16,933 nucleotides of DNA from an uncultured Peptoniphilus sp. (GTDB taxonomy: Bacteria > Bacillota > Clostridia > Tissierellales > Peptoniphilaceae), in contig CAMYEJ010000011.1 in assembly GCA_947254665.1 (NCBI GenBank), positions 1-16,933 on the forward strand, in the 5' to 3' direction. Every line of letters begins with the position of its first letter. Position 1 is the stretch's first letter. Both the position numbers and the translations under genes were made by a program. Below, one piece after another: positions 7,495 to 15,014 of the stretch. The notes under the pieces are model-generated. The model was not told the DNA's origin and ran no database searches. It was given only the letters and a program-made list of their open reading frames with translations.

Positions 7495-7688
7495 AATTTA
7501 CAGTGTTTTGAGTAAGCTTTTCTATTCTTCACAGAGAATGGTCGTTTGGTGGAAGACCTAAGGATGATTTGCTGAACATGGATTCACTTTATCCCGAAAG
7601 GGCGGATTAAACCGTTATATTTTTAGAGGTCTTTTAGACAAATTAGAGTGGTACCACGATCCTTCGTCTCTAGCGGAGGATTTTTTTA
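7495..7688 (+). promoter_or_regulatory. T-box riboswitch (methionine specifier) controlling metG
   Basis: It senses uncharged tRNA-Met and allows read-through when charging is low. Stem I base: AGTG (7502-7505) with CACT (7585-7588). The specifier loop has the classic AGTA (7511-7514) opposite GAAC (7574-7577), with flanking AGC/GCT pairing. The codon directly after is ATG (7578-7580), methionine, in agreement with the downstream gene. A small CCC-GAAA-GGG stem follows near 7593-7602, at the Stem III position. The T-box sequence AGAGTGGTACCACG is at 7645-7658. The terminator stem pairs 7659-7666 with 7674-7681, followed by seven T from 7681. T-box and terminator 5' arm are adjacent, as needed for exclusive antiterminator/terminator folding. 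Confidence 0.95.
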
Positions 7689-7713
7689 TTTTACAGATTT
7701 TAAAGGAGGATTT

Positions 7714-9708
7714 ATGAATAAAAAATATTATTTAACCACACCTATTTACTATCCTAGTGACAATTTACACATTGGTCACACTTATTGTACCGTTGCGGCG
7801 GACGCGCTTAAAAAGTTCAAGACTCTTCAAGGCTACGACGTTTACTTTACTACTGGTTCCGACGAACACGGTCAAAAACTTATGCAAAAAGCCCACGAAT
7901 ATGGCATGGAACCAAAGGAATACATCGATCATATCGTGGATAATATAAAGGCTCTTTGGAAGACTATGGACATAGACTACGATTATTTCATCAGATCTAC
8001 CGATGAAATTCACGAAAAAAATGTGCAAAACATCTTCCAAAAGCTTTATGACAAAGGCGAAATTTACAAGTCTGAATACGAAGGATATTACTGTACTCCT
8101 TGCGAATCTTTCTGGACTGAGTCTCAACTTGGGGAAGGTCACACCTGTCCTGACTGCGGTAGAGAAACTCACCTTGCTAAGGAAGAAGCTTATTTCTTCA
8201 GACTTTCTAAGTATAGAGACAAGCTAATTGAGCTTTACAACGAACATCCTGAATTTATAGTTCCAGAATCAAGAAAGAATGAAATGGTTAAGAACTTCCT
8301 TGAAGGTGGTCTTGACGATTTATCTGTTTCTAGAAGTTCTTTTAAATGGGGAGTTAAGGTTCCTTTCGATGATAATCACATCGTGTACGTGTGGATCGAT
8401 GCTCTTTCATGTTACTTGACTGGTCTTGGATATGGTTGGAACGACGAACAATTCAATGAGTTTTGGCCTGCAGATGTCCATCTAGTTGGTAAGGAAATCA
8501 TGAGATTCCACACCATTATTTGGCCTGCAATACTAATGGCACTTGATATGCCTCTTCCTAAGCAAGTATTCGGTCATGGTTGGATTCTATTTGACAATGA
8601 CAAGATGAGTAAATCAAAAGGTAACGTAGTTTATCCTGAACCAATTATAAAACTTTACGGTGTTGACGCTCTTAAATACTTCTTATTAAGAGAATTTTCT
8701 TTCGGCTCTGACGGAAGTTTCACCAAGGAAAAATTCATGACAAGACTAAACTCTGACCTTGCAAATGACTTAGGAAACTTAGTTTCAAGAACTGTTTCCA
8801 TGATTATAAAGTACAACGACGGCGTAATCGAAAAGACTGATGCTAAGACTGAATTTGACGATAGTTTAATCGAACTTGCAACTTCTATCCGCGCTAAGGT
8901 TGAAAAGGCTATGGAAACTTACCAATTCTCCGATGCTTTAGAAGCTATATGGACCTTGGTTAGACGTGGCAACAAGTACGTTGACGAAACTACTCCTTGG
9001 ATCCTTGCAAAGGATGAAGCTAAGAAGGACGAACTAAATAATGTTCTATACAATCTTGCTGAATCTCTAAGAATCATATCAATTTTGATCAGTCCATTCC
9101 TAACCAACACTTCTAAAGAAATCAGAAGACAACTTGGTATCGAAGGTGAAATCAAACTTGAAGATGCTAGCGAATTTGGACTTCTTGCAAGTGGAGCAAA
9201 GGTAACTAAGGGAGATGTAATCTTCCCAAGACTTGACATCCAAGAAGAAATCAAGAAGCTAGATGCTGAAAATAAGGCTCTTGCAGATAAACGAGAAAAA
9301 GATCTTGAAGAATGGATTGCAAAGGCTGGTGGCAAGAAACCTGAAGCAAAAGCTGTTAAGGAAGCTGAAGAATCTGAAGCTGCACCAATTACTATCGACG
9401 ATTTTGGTAAAGTAAAGATAAAGGTAGCTCTTGTTGAATCTGTTGAGGACCATCCAAACGCAGATAGACTCTACGTTTTAAATCTAAAGATTGGCGACGA
9501 AAGAAGAGTTATCGTTTCAAATATCAAGAGCCATTACACAAAAGAAGAATTAACAGGAAGGAAGATCCTTGTAATTACAAACCTTGAACCTAAGAAGTTC
9601 AGAGGTGTGGAATCTCACGGAATGCTAATGGCTGCACAAACTGAAGATGGTAAACTTTCTCTTGCAACTGTAATGAAAGATATCCCAGATGGAGCAGTGG
9701 TTAATTGA
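7714..9708 (+). CDS. metG: Methionyl-tRNA synthetase with C-terminal tRNA-binding domain
   Basis: Class I synthetase charging tRNA-Met, 664 residues. The start ATG at 7714 follows AAAGGAGG at 7702-7709; an upstream GTG frame would run through the T-box terminator. HIGH is at 19-22 and KMSKS at 297-301. The zinc knuckle has two CxxC pairs (Cys127/Cys130 and Cys145/Cys148). The anticodon-binding helical domain spans roughly 360-500. A charged Lys/Glu linker (about 505-555) leads to the C-terminal OB-fold tRNA-binding domain (559-664, with VALVESVEDHPNADRLYVL), which also promotes dimerisation in the family. Expression is set by the T-box upstream. It heads the conserved Firmicute cluster with tatD, rnmV and rsmA and overlaps tatD by one base. 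Confidence 0.98.
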   Translation: MNKKYYLTTPIYYPSDNLHIGHTYCTVAADALKKFKTLQGYDVYFTTGSDEHGQKLMQKAHEYGMEPKEYIDHIVDNIKALWKTMDIDYDYFIRSTDEIHEKNVQNIFQKLYDKGEIYKSEYEGYYCTPCESFWTESQLGEGHTCPDCGRETHLAKEEAYFFRLSKYRDKLIELYNEHPEFIVPESRKNEMVKNFLEGGLDDLSVSRSSFKWGVKVPFDDNHIVYVWIDALSCYLTGLGYGWNDEQFNEFWPADVHLVGKEIMRFHTIIWPAILMALDMPLPKQVFGHGWILFDNDKMSKSKGNVVYPEPIIKLYGVDALKYFLLREFSFGSDGSFTKEKFMTRLNSDLANDLGNLVSRTVSMIIKYNDGVIEKTDAKTEFDDSLIELATSIRAKVEKAMETYQFSDALEAIWTLVRRGNKYVDETTPWILAKDEAKKDELNNVLYNLAESLRIISILISPFLTNTSKEIRRQLGIEGEIKLEDASEFGLLASGAKVTKGDVIFPRLDIQEEIKKLDAENKALADKREKDLEEWIAKAGGKKPEAKAVKEAEESEAAPITIDDFGKVKIKVALVESVEDHPNADRLYVLNLKIGDERRVIVSNIKSHYTKEELTGRKILVITNLEPKKFRGVESHGMLMAAQTEDGKLSLATVMKDIPDGAVVN

Positions 9709-10475
9709 TGATAGATTCTCACGCTCATTTAGACGATCCTAAATTCGATCTAGATAGAGATTCTTTGATAAAAAATTTAGAAAAGTATGGCATAGAATAT
9801 GTGTTTAATATAGGTGCAGACATTGTAAGTTCTAGAAATTCTGTGGATCTTGCGGATAAATATGAAAATATATATGCGGTGGTGGGCATCCATCCCCATG
9901 ATGCAAGTAGCTATGACGATGAAATTGAAAAGGAACTTATAGAACTTGCTAAAAATAAAAAGGTAGTGGCGATAGGAGAGATTGGTCTCGACTATTACTA
10001 CGACAATTCTCCTAGGGATATTCAAAGGGAAGTGTTTGAAAAGCAAATAGAACTTGCGGCGAAATTAAATCTTCCAATAGTCATCCACTCTAGAGACGCC
10101 CACAAGGACACCTTCGACATTTTAAAAGAAGCTCACGAAAAATATCCGGACATGAAGGTACTCATCCATTGCTACTCAAGCTCTGTGGAAATGATGAGAG
10201 AGTATATGAAACTCGGATTCTATATAGCACTTGGCGGTGCTGTGACCTTTAAAAATTCTGTAACTCCAAAAGAAGTTGCAAAGGAAGTGCCACTAGATAG
10301 ACTTCTACTTGAAACCGACTCACCATACATGGCTCCAGTTCCACTAAGGGGCAAGAGAAACGAGCCGATGTTTGTAAAATATGTGGCAGAAGAAATTGCT
10401 AGTCTAAGGGGTATAAATGTAGAAGAAGTTATAGATGAAACTTCAAAAAATACCAAGGAGTTTTACGGCATATGA
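9708..10475 (+). CDS. tatD: TatD-family metal-dependent deoxyribonuclease
   Basis: Metal-dependent hydrolase with a TIM-barrel amidohydrolase fold, 255 residues. Family members are 3'-5' exonucleases or DNases with roles in DNA quality control. Metal ligands are complete: His5 and His7 in DSHAHLDD, Glu91 in GEIGLDYYY, His127 in IVIHSRDA, His154 in VLIHCYSS and Asp204 in LETDSPY. I prefer ATG 9708 (overlapping the metG stop as TGATG) to the TTG one codon earlier. No close Shine-Dalgarno is visible except GGAG at 9691-9694, so translation probably depends on ribosomes finishing metG. The exact cellular substrate is not known for Firmicute homologues such as YabD. Confidence 0.95.
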   Translation: MIDSHAHLDDPKFDLDRDSLIKNLEKYGIEYVFNIGADIVSSRNSVDLADKYENIYAVVGIHPHDASSYDDEIEKELIELAKNKKVVAIGEIGLDYYYDNSPRDIQREVFEKQIELAAKLNLPIVIHSRDAHKDTFDILKEAHEKYPDMKVLIHCYSSSVEMMREYMKLGFYIALGGAVTFKNSVTPKEVAKEVPLDRLLLETDSPYMAPVPLRGKRNEPMFVKYVAEEIASLRGINVEEVIDETSKNTKEFYGI

Positions 10476-11014
10476 TAAAAGAAGTCATAGTTGTAGAAGG
10501 AAAAGACGATGTAACTGCGGTTAAAGCTGCGGTGGATGCAGAAGTAATAACCACCCACGGGTTTGGATTCGGCAAGAAACTTCTAAATACCCTAAAAGAA
10601 CTTCAAAAGAGAAGGGGCATAATCATCTTCACCGACCCAGATCACACTGGAGAAAAAATAAGAAGAGATATAGAAAGAGCAGTGCCTGGGGCGAAGCACG
10701 CCTATCTTCCGAGAAAAAAGGGAGAAAAGGACGGCAACATCGGTGTCGAAAACGCAAAGCCAGAAGATATAAGAGAAGCAATAAGCCGTGCAAAACCACT
10801 GAGAGAAGAGTACGAAGAAATCTACGACAATAGAGATCTTGTAAGACTTGGCCTCACCGGTTCCAAAGAATCTTCAATGCTTAGGGAAAAACTCGGAGAA
10901 GCACTGGGCATCGGTCACGCAAACGCAAAGATATTTTTGAAAAGACTCAACTCATTTAAGATAAAAGAAGAAGAATTGCTAGAAAAACTTGAAGAGGTAA
11001 GAAAGAATGGATAG
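10472..11014 (+). CDS. rnmV: Ribonuclease M5 (5S rRNA maturase)
   Basis: Toprim-domain endoribonuclease that cuts both sides of the 5S rRNA precursor, usually with ribosomal protein L18 bound. The protein has 180 residues, the expected length. Toprim catalytic residues: Glu9 in VVEGKDD (7-13), and Asp55 and Asp57 in FTDPDHTGEK. A GFGFGKK stretch at 30-36 and the basic C-terminal domain also match the family. Start and tatD stop overlap as ATGA. The end overlaps the rsmA start by 8 bases. Position between tatD and rsmA is the standard arrangement in Firmicutes and supports the call over other small Toprim proteins. Confidence 0.96.
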   Translation: MIKEVIVVEGKDDVTAVKAAVDAEVITTHGFGFGKKLLNTLKELQKRRGIIIFTDPDHTGEKIRRDIERAVPGAKHAYLPRKKGEKDGNIGVENAKPEDIREAISRAKPLREEYEEIYDNRDLVRLGLTGSKESSMLREKLGEALGIGHANAKIFLKRLNSFKIKEEELLEKLEEVRKNG

Positions 11015-11861
11015 ACTATTTAAACCCTCCGTACTGGTACAAATCCTAGAAGAATTTGGATTTAGATTTACCAAAAGTTTGGGACAGAATTTTTTAATAG
11101 ATGGAAATATAGTTAGGCGCATCGCCGACGGAGCAGGAGTAGAAGAAGGCTCAAACGTACTGGAAATCGGACCAGGAGTGGGCACACTCACAGAAGAACT
11201 CCTCCTTCGTGGGGCAAATGTGTTTGCGGTGGAAATCGACAAAAACTTGGTGGACATCCACAAAAAAACTCTAAACTACGACAGGGTAAAAATAATCTAC
11301 GATGACTTTTTAAGACTGGATACAGAAGAGATAAAATCCTATTTAAAGGGACCGATAAAAGTGGTGGCGAACCTGCCATACTATGTAACCACTCCGATCA
11401 TCACGAAGATTTTAGAATCAGATCTAGATGTGGAATCCATAACGGTGATGGTACAAAAAGAAGTGGCGAATAGATTTGCAGCAGAGACAGGAACCAAGGA
11501 CTACGGCTCACTATCAGTCTTTATAAACTACTACGCAGAGCCAAAATACCTATTCAGCGTACCGAAATCAGTCTTTATGCCTAAGCCAAACGTGGACTCA
11601 GCGGTGGTAAAACTAGAAATCAAAAAACATCGAGAAGACATAGACAAAGACAAACTGTTTAAAGTGGTAAGAGGCGCATTTAGCAAGAGGAGAAAAACCA
11701 TTCTAAACGCCCTATCCACCTATGGATTTAAAAATATAACCAAGACGGAAATAGCAGAAACATTGGAAATATCGGGAATAGACGCAAACAGAAGAGGAGA
11801 GACCCTAAGCCCTGAGGAATTCATGGTGCTATCGATAAACTTTCCAAAAATAGAAGATTAA
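11007..11861 (+). CDS. rsmA: 16S rRNA dimethyladenosine transferase (RsmA/KsgA)
   Basis: SAM-dependent methyltransferase that dimethylates two adjacent adenines in the 3' terminal hairpin of 16S rRNA, a late small-subunit assembly step. The 284-residue protein shows the family's entry motif SLGQNFL at 24-30, SAM-binding motif I EIGPGVGT at 53-60, acidic Glu/Asp of motif II in AVEID (74-78), and catalytic NLPYY at 122-126. The C-terminal helical domain holds GAFSKRRKT, typical for RNA contact. It overlaps rnmV by 8 bases with GAGG upstream inside that gene, so it is translationally coupled. No terminator follows; the ArsR-type gene starts 17 nt later and is probably on the same transcript. Confidence 0.97.
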   Translation: MDRLFKPSVLVQILEEFGFRFTKSLGQNFLIDGNIVRRIADGAGVEEGSNVLEIGPGVGTLTEELLLRGANVFAVEIDKNLVDIHKKTLNYDRVKIIYDDFLRLDTEEIKSYLKGPIKVVANLPYYVTTPIITKILESDLDVESITVMVQKEVANRFAAETGTKDYGSLSVFINYYAEPKYLFSVPKSVFMPKPNVDSAVVKLEIKKHREDIDKDKLFKVVRGAFSKRRKTILNALSTYGFKNITKTEIAETLEISGIDANRRGETLSPEEFMVLSINFPKIED

Positions 11862-11878
11862 AAGGAATTAGGAGAAAA

Positions 11879-12208
11879 ATGGACTTAGAAAAAATAAAAG
11901 AAGAAGTAGATAAATTTACCAAAGATGAAAAAGTATTGAACCATCTATCTGGAATTTTCAAAGTACTTGCAGATCCTACTAGACTTAGAATAATCTACAC
12001 CCTATCCATGGGAGAGCTATGTGTAACAGATATTTCAGAAACACTTGAAATGACCCAATCTTCCATCTCTCACCAACTTGCAATTCTAAAGAGTAGAGAC
12101 CTTATAAAAGTAAGAAAAGTTGGCAGAAAGAGCTATTACTCATTAGACGACGACCACGTCCTTTCACTATTTGAAGGAGGATATGAACACGCGTCCCATA
12201 AACATTGA
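11879..12208 (+). CDS. ArsR/SmtB-family metalloregulator with an alpha-5 Zn/Co-type site
   Basis: Winged-helix metal-dependent repressor, 109 residues. The recognition helix region is ELCVTDISETLEMTQSSISH (46-65), followed by the wing VRKVGRKSYYSL. The C-terminal helix keeps the alpha-5 metal-binding pattern of CzrA/SmtB exactly: Asp91, His93, His104 and His107 (D-x-H, 11 residues, then H-x2-H). Only one Cys (Cys48) is left in the alpha-3 ELCV region, so a CadC/ArsR thiolate site is unlikely. Zinc or cobalt sensing is therefore inferred. The ribosome binding site AGGAG is at 11870-11874. Unusually, no efflux pump or transporter lies beside it: upstream is rsmA, downstream a glutaredoxin-like protein. 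The target may be elsewhere in the genome. Confidence 0.87.
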   Translation: MDLEKIKEEVDKFTKDEKVLNHLSGIFKVLADPTRLRIIYTLSMGELCVTDISETLEMTQSSISHQLAILKSRDLIKVRKVGRKSYYSLDDDHVLSLFEGGYEHASHKH

Positions 12209-12234
12209 ATAAAATAAAAATTAATGGGTATATT
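12205..12234 (+). promoter_or_regulatory. Possible promoter of the glutaredoxin-like gene
   Basis: TTGAAT at 12205-12210, overlapping the ArsR-gene stop, and TATATT at 12229-12234 are separated by 18 nt. The gene could equally be read through from upstream. Confidence 0.4.
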
Positions 12235-12265
12235 GAGTTATAGAAGAAAAAAATGGAGGTAAATA

Positions 12266-12496
12266 ATGGAAAAAATAAAAGTTTACACATCAAGTACATG
12301 TCCTTACTGCGTAATGGCTAAAGAATACCTAGCAGAAAAAGGATTAGAATATGAAGAAAAAAATGTACAAACAGATAAAGCTGCAAGACAAGAACTAATG
12401 AAGATGGGCTACACAGGAGTACCTGTAGTAGTAATCGGCGACGAAGAAATCGTAGGATTTGACAAAGCGAAAATCGACGAAGCATTAGGAAAATAA
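12266..12496 (+). CDS. Glutaredoxin-like/NrdH-type thiol-disulfide oxidoreductase
   Basis: Small cytoplasmic redox protein of 76 residues with a thioredoxin fold. The active-site motif CPYC is at 12-15. The cis-proline loop is TGVPVVVIGDE (50-60, Pro53), followed by a GFD (64-66) near the C-terminus. It belongs to the group of short glutaredoxin-like proteins (NrdH, YruB type) common in anaerobic Firmicutes, which use thioredoxin reductase or other reductants because glutathione is usually absent. The exact partner cannot be told. The start is set by TGGAGGT at 12254-12260. It is 57 nt after the ArsR-type gene and ends in its own terminator. A functional link to metal or oxidative stress through that neighbour is inference only. 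Confidence 0.88.
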   Translation: MEKIKVYTSSTCPYCVMAKEYLAEKGLEYEEKNVQTDKAARQELMKMGYTGVPVVVIGDEEIVGFDKAKIDEALGK

Positions 12497-12518
12497 ATCA
12501 CAGCGGTATGATGACCTG

Positions 12519-12556
12519 AACCCCGAAATCCGGAATAAGGATGGAGGGGTTTTTTA
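12519..12556 (+). terminator. Rho-independent terminator after the glutaredoxin-like gene
   Basis: AACCCC (12519-12524) pairs with GGGGTT (12546-12551), and an inner ATCC (12528-12531) pairs with GGAT (12539-12542). A T-run to 12555 follows. It closes the metG-to-glutaredoxin transcription unit. Confidence 0.85.
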
Positions 12557-12650
12557 TGCCCTAATTTATGTAAATAAACCTCTAATCTAAATTCAAAAAA
12601 ATTCTGTGGAATTAAATAGAAAACATGTGATAAAAAAAATTCCCTTTGTG

Positions 12651-12670
12651 AAATTTTTTTGAAAAAATTT
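12651..12670. repeat. A/T inverted repeat upstream of the gamma-glutamyl hydrolase gene
   Basis: AAATTTTTTTGAAAAAATTT has 9-bp perfect arms around a TG centre and lies 35 nt before the predicted -10. It may be a regulator site; its shape recalls a CodY box (AATTTTCWGAAAATT), but with about four mismatches. It could also be simple A/T composition. Confidence 0.35.
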
Positions 12671-12681
12671 TAACGAAATTA

Positions 12682-12710
12682 TTTAAATAGATTAAATATT
12701 ATGTTAAAAT
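12682..12710 (+). promoter_or_regulatory. Promoter of the gamma-glutamyl hydrolase/permease operon
   Basis: TAAAAT at 12705-12710 is preceded by TGT (extended -10). TTTAAA at 12682-12687 lies 17 nt upstream as a weak -35. The ribosome binding site AAGGAG follows 27 nt later, before the start at 12750. Confidence 0.5.
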
Positions 12711-12749
12711 AAAAACACTGCAATTCAAGACACTAAGAAAGGAGCACAC

Positions 12750-13475
12750 ATGAAGAAACCAATTATAGGAGTATCCGGAAACTTTCTAATCGACAATGAA
12801 ATGTTTTTAGGATATAAAAAAGTATATGTAAACGAAGATTATATATCAGGAGTTATAAACGCTGGAGGAGTACCTATTGTACTACCTATGACAGAAGATG
12901 AAGAAGTAATAGATAGCTATATCTCTTCAATAGATGCACTTATTTTAACCGGAGGACAAGATGTCAGCCCGGAATTCTATGGAGAAGACCCAATGCCAAA
13001 ACTAGGAGTGGTTGTTCCAAGAAGGGATAGATTCGATCTAAGCCTTTTGAAAAAAGCTAAAGAAAAAAATATCCCAATACTAGGCATCTGCAGAGGAGTT
13101 CAAATCATAAACGTAGCCTACGGCGGAAATCTATTCCAAGATTTGTCCTACTCAGGACTGAACTATTTAAAACACAGTCAAGGACATACTACAAACCTAC
13201 CTACTCATAGAATAACAGTAGAAGAAGAATCACATCTTTACGAAATTCTAAAAGAAAATGACCTAATGGTAAACTCATTCCACCACCAAGCAATAGACAG
13301 AGTTGGAGAAGGTCTAAGAGTAGTAGCAAAAGCACCAGATGGAATAATAGAAGCAGTTGAAGACAGAAATTACAGATTCTTACTAGGAGTTCAATTCCAT
13401 CCGGAAATGTTACACATGGTAATGGAAAGTATGCAAGGAATCTTCAATAGACTTGTAGAAGAAGCAAAAAAATAA
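12750..13475 (+). CDS. Gamma-glutamyl-GABA hydrolase family protein (class I glutamine amidotransferase fold, C26)
   Basis: Cytoplasmic hydrolase of 241 residues. Members (PuuD type) split gamma-glutamyl amides such as gamma-glutamyl-GABA. The catalytic triad is complete: Cys114 in ILGICRGVQ, and His217 with Glu219 in GVQFHPEM. Supporting motifs are the oxyanion-region LILTGGQDVSPEFYGE (64-79) and NSFHHQAI (175-182). The gene begins 40 nt after an extended -10 promoter and is followed 9 nt later by an amino-acid permease with AAGGAG overlapping its stop, so the two form an operon. The pairing suggests import of an amino acid or gamma-glutamyl compound and its hydrolysis to glutamate. The other putrescine-pathway genes (puuA, puuB, puuC) are not here, so the true substrate is open. 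Confidence 0.87.
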   Translation: MKKPIIGVSGNFLIDNEMFLGYKKVYVNEDYISGVINAGGVPIVLPMTEDEEVIDSYISSIDALILTGGQDVSPEFYGEDPMPKLGVVVPRRDRFDLSLLKKAKEKNIPILGICRGVQIINVAYGGNLFQDLSYSGLNYLKHSQGHTTNLPTHRITVEEESHLYEILKENDLMVNSFHHQAIDRVGEGLRVVAKAPDGIIEAVEDRNYRFLLGVQFHPEMLHMVMESMQGIFNRLVEEAKK

Positions 13476-13484
13476 GGAGATAAC

Positions 13485-14864
13485 ATGAAGAAAAAATTAG
13501 GATTTTATTCGATTGTACTACTTACAATCAATTCAATAATAGGAACAGGTATATTCTTATCACCAGGTTCAGTTGTTGCAAAATCAGGAAATAAAGCGCT
13601 TATGGTATATGCGCTAGCCGCAATATTCTCAGCAGTTTTAGCAGTTACATTTGCAGCAGCAGCAAAATATGTATCTAAAGGGGGAGCAGCCTACGCATAT
13701 ACAAAGGCAGCATTTGGAGATGACCTTGGATACTATGTAGGTATAACTAGATATGTAGCCGCAGGCATAGCTTGGGGTGTAATGGGAACAGCAGTAGTTA
13801 AAACAGTATTAAAAATATTTGGACTTAACTACGAAAGTCTAACCACAGTAACCATTGGATTTATGGTACTTATGGGTATCCTTATGATTATAAACCTACT
13901 AGGAACCAGAGTATTCGAAATCATAAATAACCTATCAACCATAGGTAAGGTAGGTGCACTAGTAACCACCATCATAGTAGGACTAGTAATGGTACTATTC
14001 CTAGGAGAAAATAATTACTCTGCAATAAACAACCTAACAGACGATGCAGGACAAGTGCTAGGATCAAACCTAGATATAACAGGATGGGTAACAGCGGTAA
14101 TAGCAGCATTCTATGCATTCACAGGATTTGAAAGTGTCGCATCTGCATCAGAAGACATGGAAGAACCAGAAAAGAATCTACCAAGAGCAATTCCACTAGC
14201 AATTGGGATAATAGCAGTAATATATATGGGAATAGTTGGAATAGCAATGGCTATAAACCCAGAAGCATTAGTAACATCTAAAGAAGTAGTAGCCCTTGCA
14301 GATGTATTCTCAAACAGAATCATAAGAAATCTTATAATAGGCGGAGCATTGGTATCAATGTTCGGTATCAATGTGGCAGCATCATTTGGAACACCACGTA
14401 TCCTAGAATCTATGTCAAACCAAGGACAAGTACCTAAGATATTCTCAAAAAGAACAGAAAATGGATTCCCAATAGCATCATTCTTAACAACCATAACCAT
14501 AGCAGTAGTAATACCACTAGCATTCAAATTCAATATGGCTAGTATCATGATTATAAGTTCAATATCAAGATTTATACAATTCGTAATTGTACCAATATCA
14601 ATAATCATGTTCTACTATGGAAAACAAAAAGAAGAAGTAATGCCAAACGTAAAGAGAAACTTCGCAACAGACGTAATAATACCAATAATCGCACTAGGAC
14701 TTACCCTTGTGCTACTATATAAATTCAACTGGGTTGGACAATTTACAACAGTAGATGACAGCGGACAAACCCACGCAAATATGTTTGCAATAGTATCTAT
14801 GATAGTAGGATACGTTGTTCTACCAGCATGTTTAATGACATGGAGCAAATTAAAAAGAAAATAA
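13485..14864 (+). CDS. APC-superfamily amino-acid permease
   Basis: Inner-membrane amino-acid transporter of 459 residues with about 12 hydrophobic segments. The TM1 unwound substrate loop has the family signature NSIIGTGIFLSPG (16-28). TM6 carries FYAFTGFESVASASEDMEEPEKNLPRAI-type sequence (beginning near 209), the classic APC consensus after the FTGFE motif. The ribosome binding site is AAGGAG at 13474-13479, spaced 5 nt from the start. It is co-transcribed with the upstream gamma-glutamyl hydrolase and ends at a strong terminator. Specificity (glutamate/GABA antiport, basic or neutral amino acids) cannot be read from the sequence; the partner enzyme makes a gamma-glutamyl or GABA-related cargo a reasonable guess. 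Confidence 0.9.
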   Translation: MKKKLGFYSIVLLTINSIIGTGIFLSPGSVVAKSGNKALMVYALAAIFSAVLAVTFAAAAKYVSKGGAAYAYTKAAFGDDLGYYVGITRYVAAGIAWGVMGTAVVKTVLKIFGLNYESLTTVTIGFMVLMGILMIINLLGTRVFEIINNLSTIGKVGALVTTIIVGLVMVLFLGENNYSAINNLTDDAGQVLGSNLDITGWVTAVIAAFYAFTGFESVASASEDMEEPEKNLPRAIPLAIGIIAVIYMGIVGIAMAINPEALVTSKEVVALADVFSNRIIRNLIIGGALVSMFGINVAASFGTPRILESMSNQGQVPKIFSKRTENGFPIASFLTTITIAVVIPLAFKFNMASIMIISSISRFIQFVIVPISIIMFYYGKQKEEVMPNVKRNFATDVIIPIIALGLTLVLLYKFNWVGQFTTVDDSGQTHANMFAIVSMIVGYVVLPACLMTWSKLKRK

Positions 14865-14906
14865 TCTGTAAAGATAAAACTAAAAATTAGTGCTTGAAGC
14901 ATAAGA

Positions 14907-14933
14907 AACTACCCACAAAGGGTAGTTTTTTTT
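14907..14933 (+). terminator. Rho-independent terminator of the permease operon
   Basis: AACTACCC (14907-14914) pairs perfectly with GGGTAGTT (14920-14927) around a 5-nt loop, followed by a continuous T run to 14933. Confidence 0.95.
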
Positions 14934-14968
14934 ATGGATAAATTGCAAACAAAACTAGGAAATGATTA

Positions 14969-14997
14969 GGTTAAATTGATATATCAAATGGTATAAT
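14969..14997 (+). promoter_or_regulatory. Promoter of the M20 hydrolase gene (extended -10)
   Basis: TGGTATAAT at 14989-14997 is an extended -10 almost identical in context to that of murJ (AATGGTATAAT). The -35 region is weak. The start codon at 15015 follows only 17 nt after the -10, so the leader is very short and holds little beyond the Shine-Dalgarno sequence. Confidence 0.6.
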
Positions 14998-15014
14998 CTA
15001 CATAGGTGATGAAA

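Noticed and set aside
7113..7561. Short open frames on both strands in repeat island A
   Set aside because: They run through palindromic repeats, so similar peptides (such as RRFRFASLSP) come from the repeat itself; no start signals are present and they overlap the metG promoter and T-box.
7648..7713. Extension of MetG into the T-box
   Set aside because: The frame would translate the T-box sequence and terminator; the ATG at 7714 has a strong AAAGGAGG site and gives the expected MNKKYYLTTPIYYPS start.
11188..11379. - strand open frame inside rsmA
   Set aside because: Opposite-strand shadow of a well supported methyltransferase gene, without start signals.
12497..12556. Small RNA gene after the glutaredoxin-like gene
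   Set aside because: The nested stem is fully accounted for as a terminator, and no separate promoter is visible.
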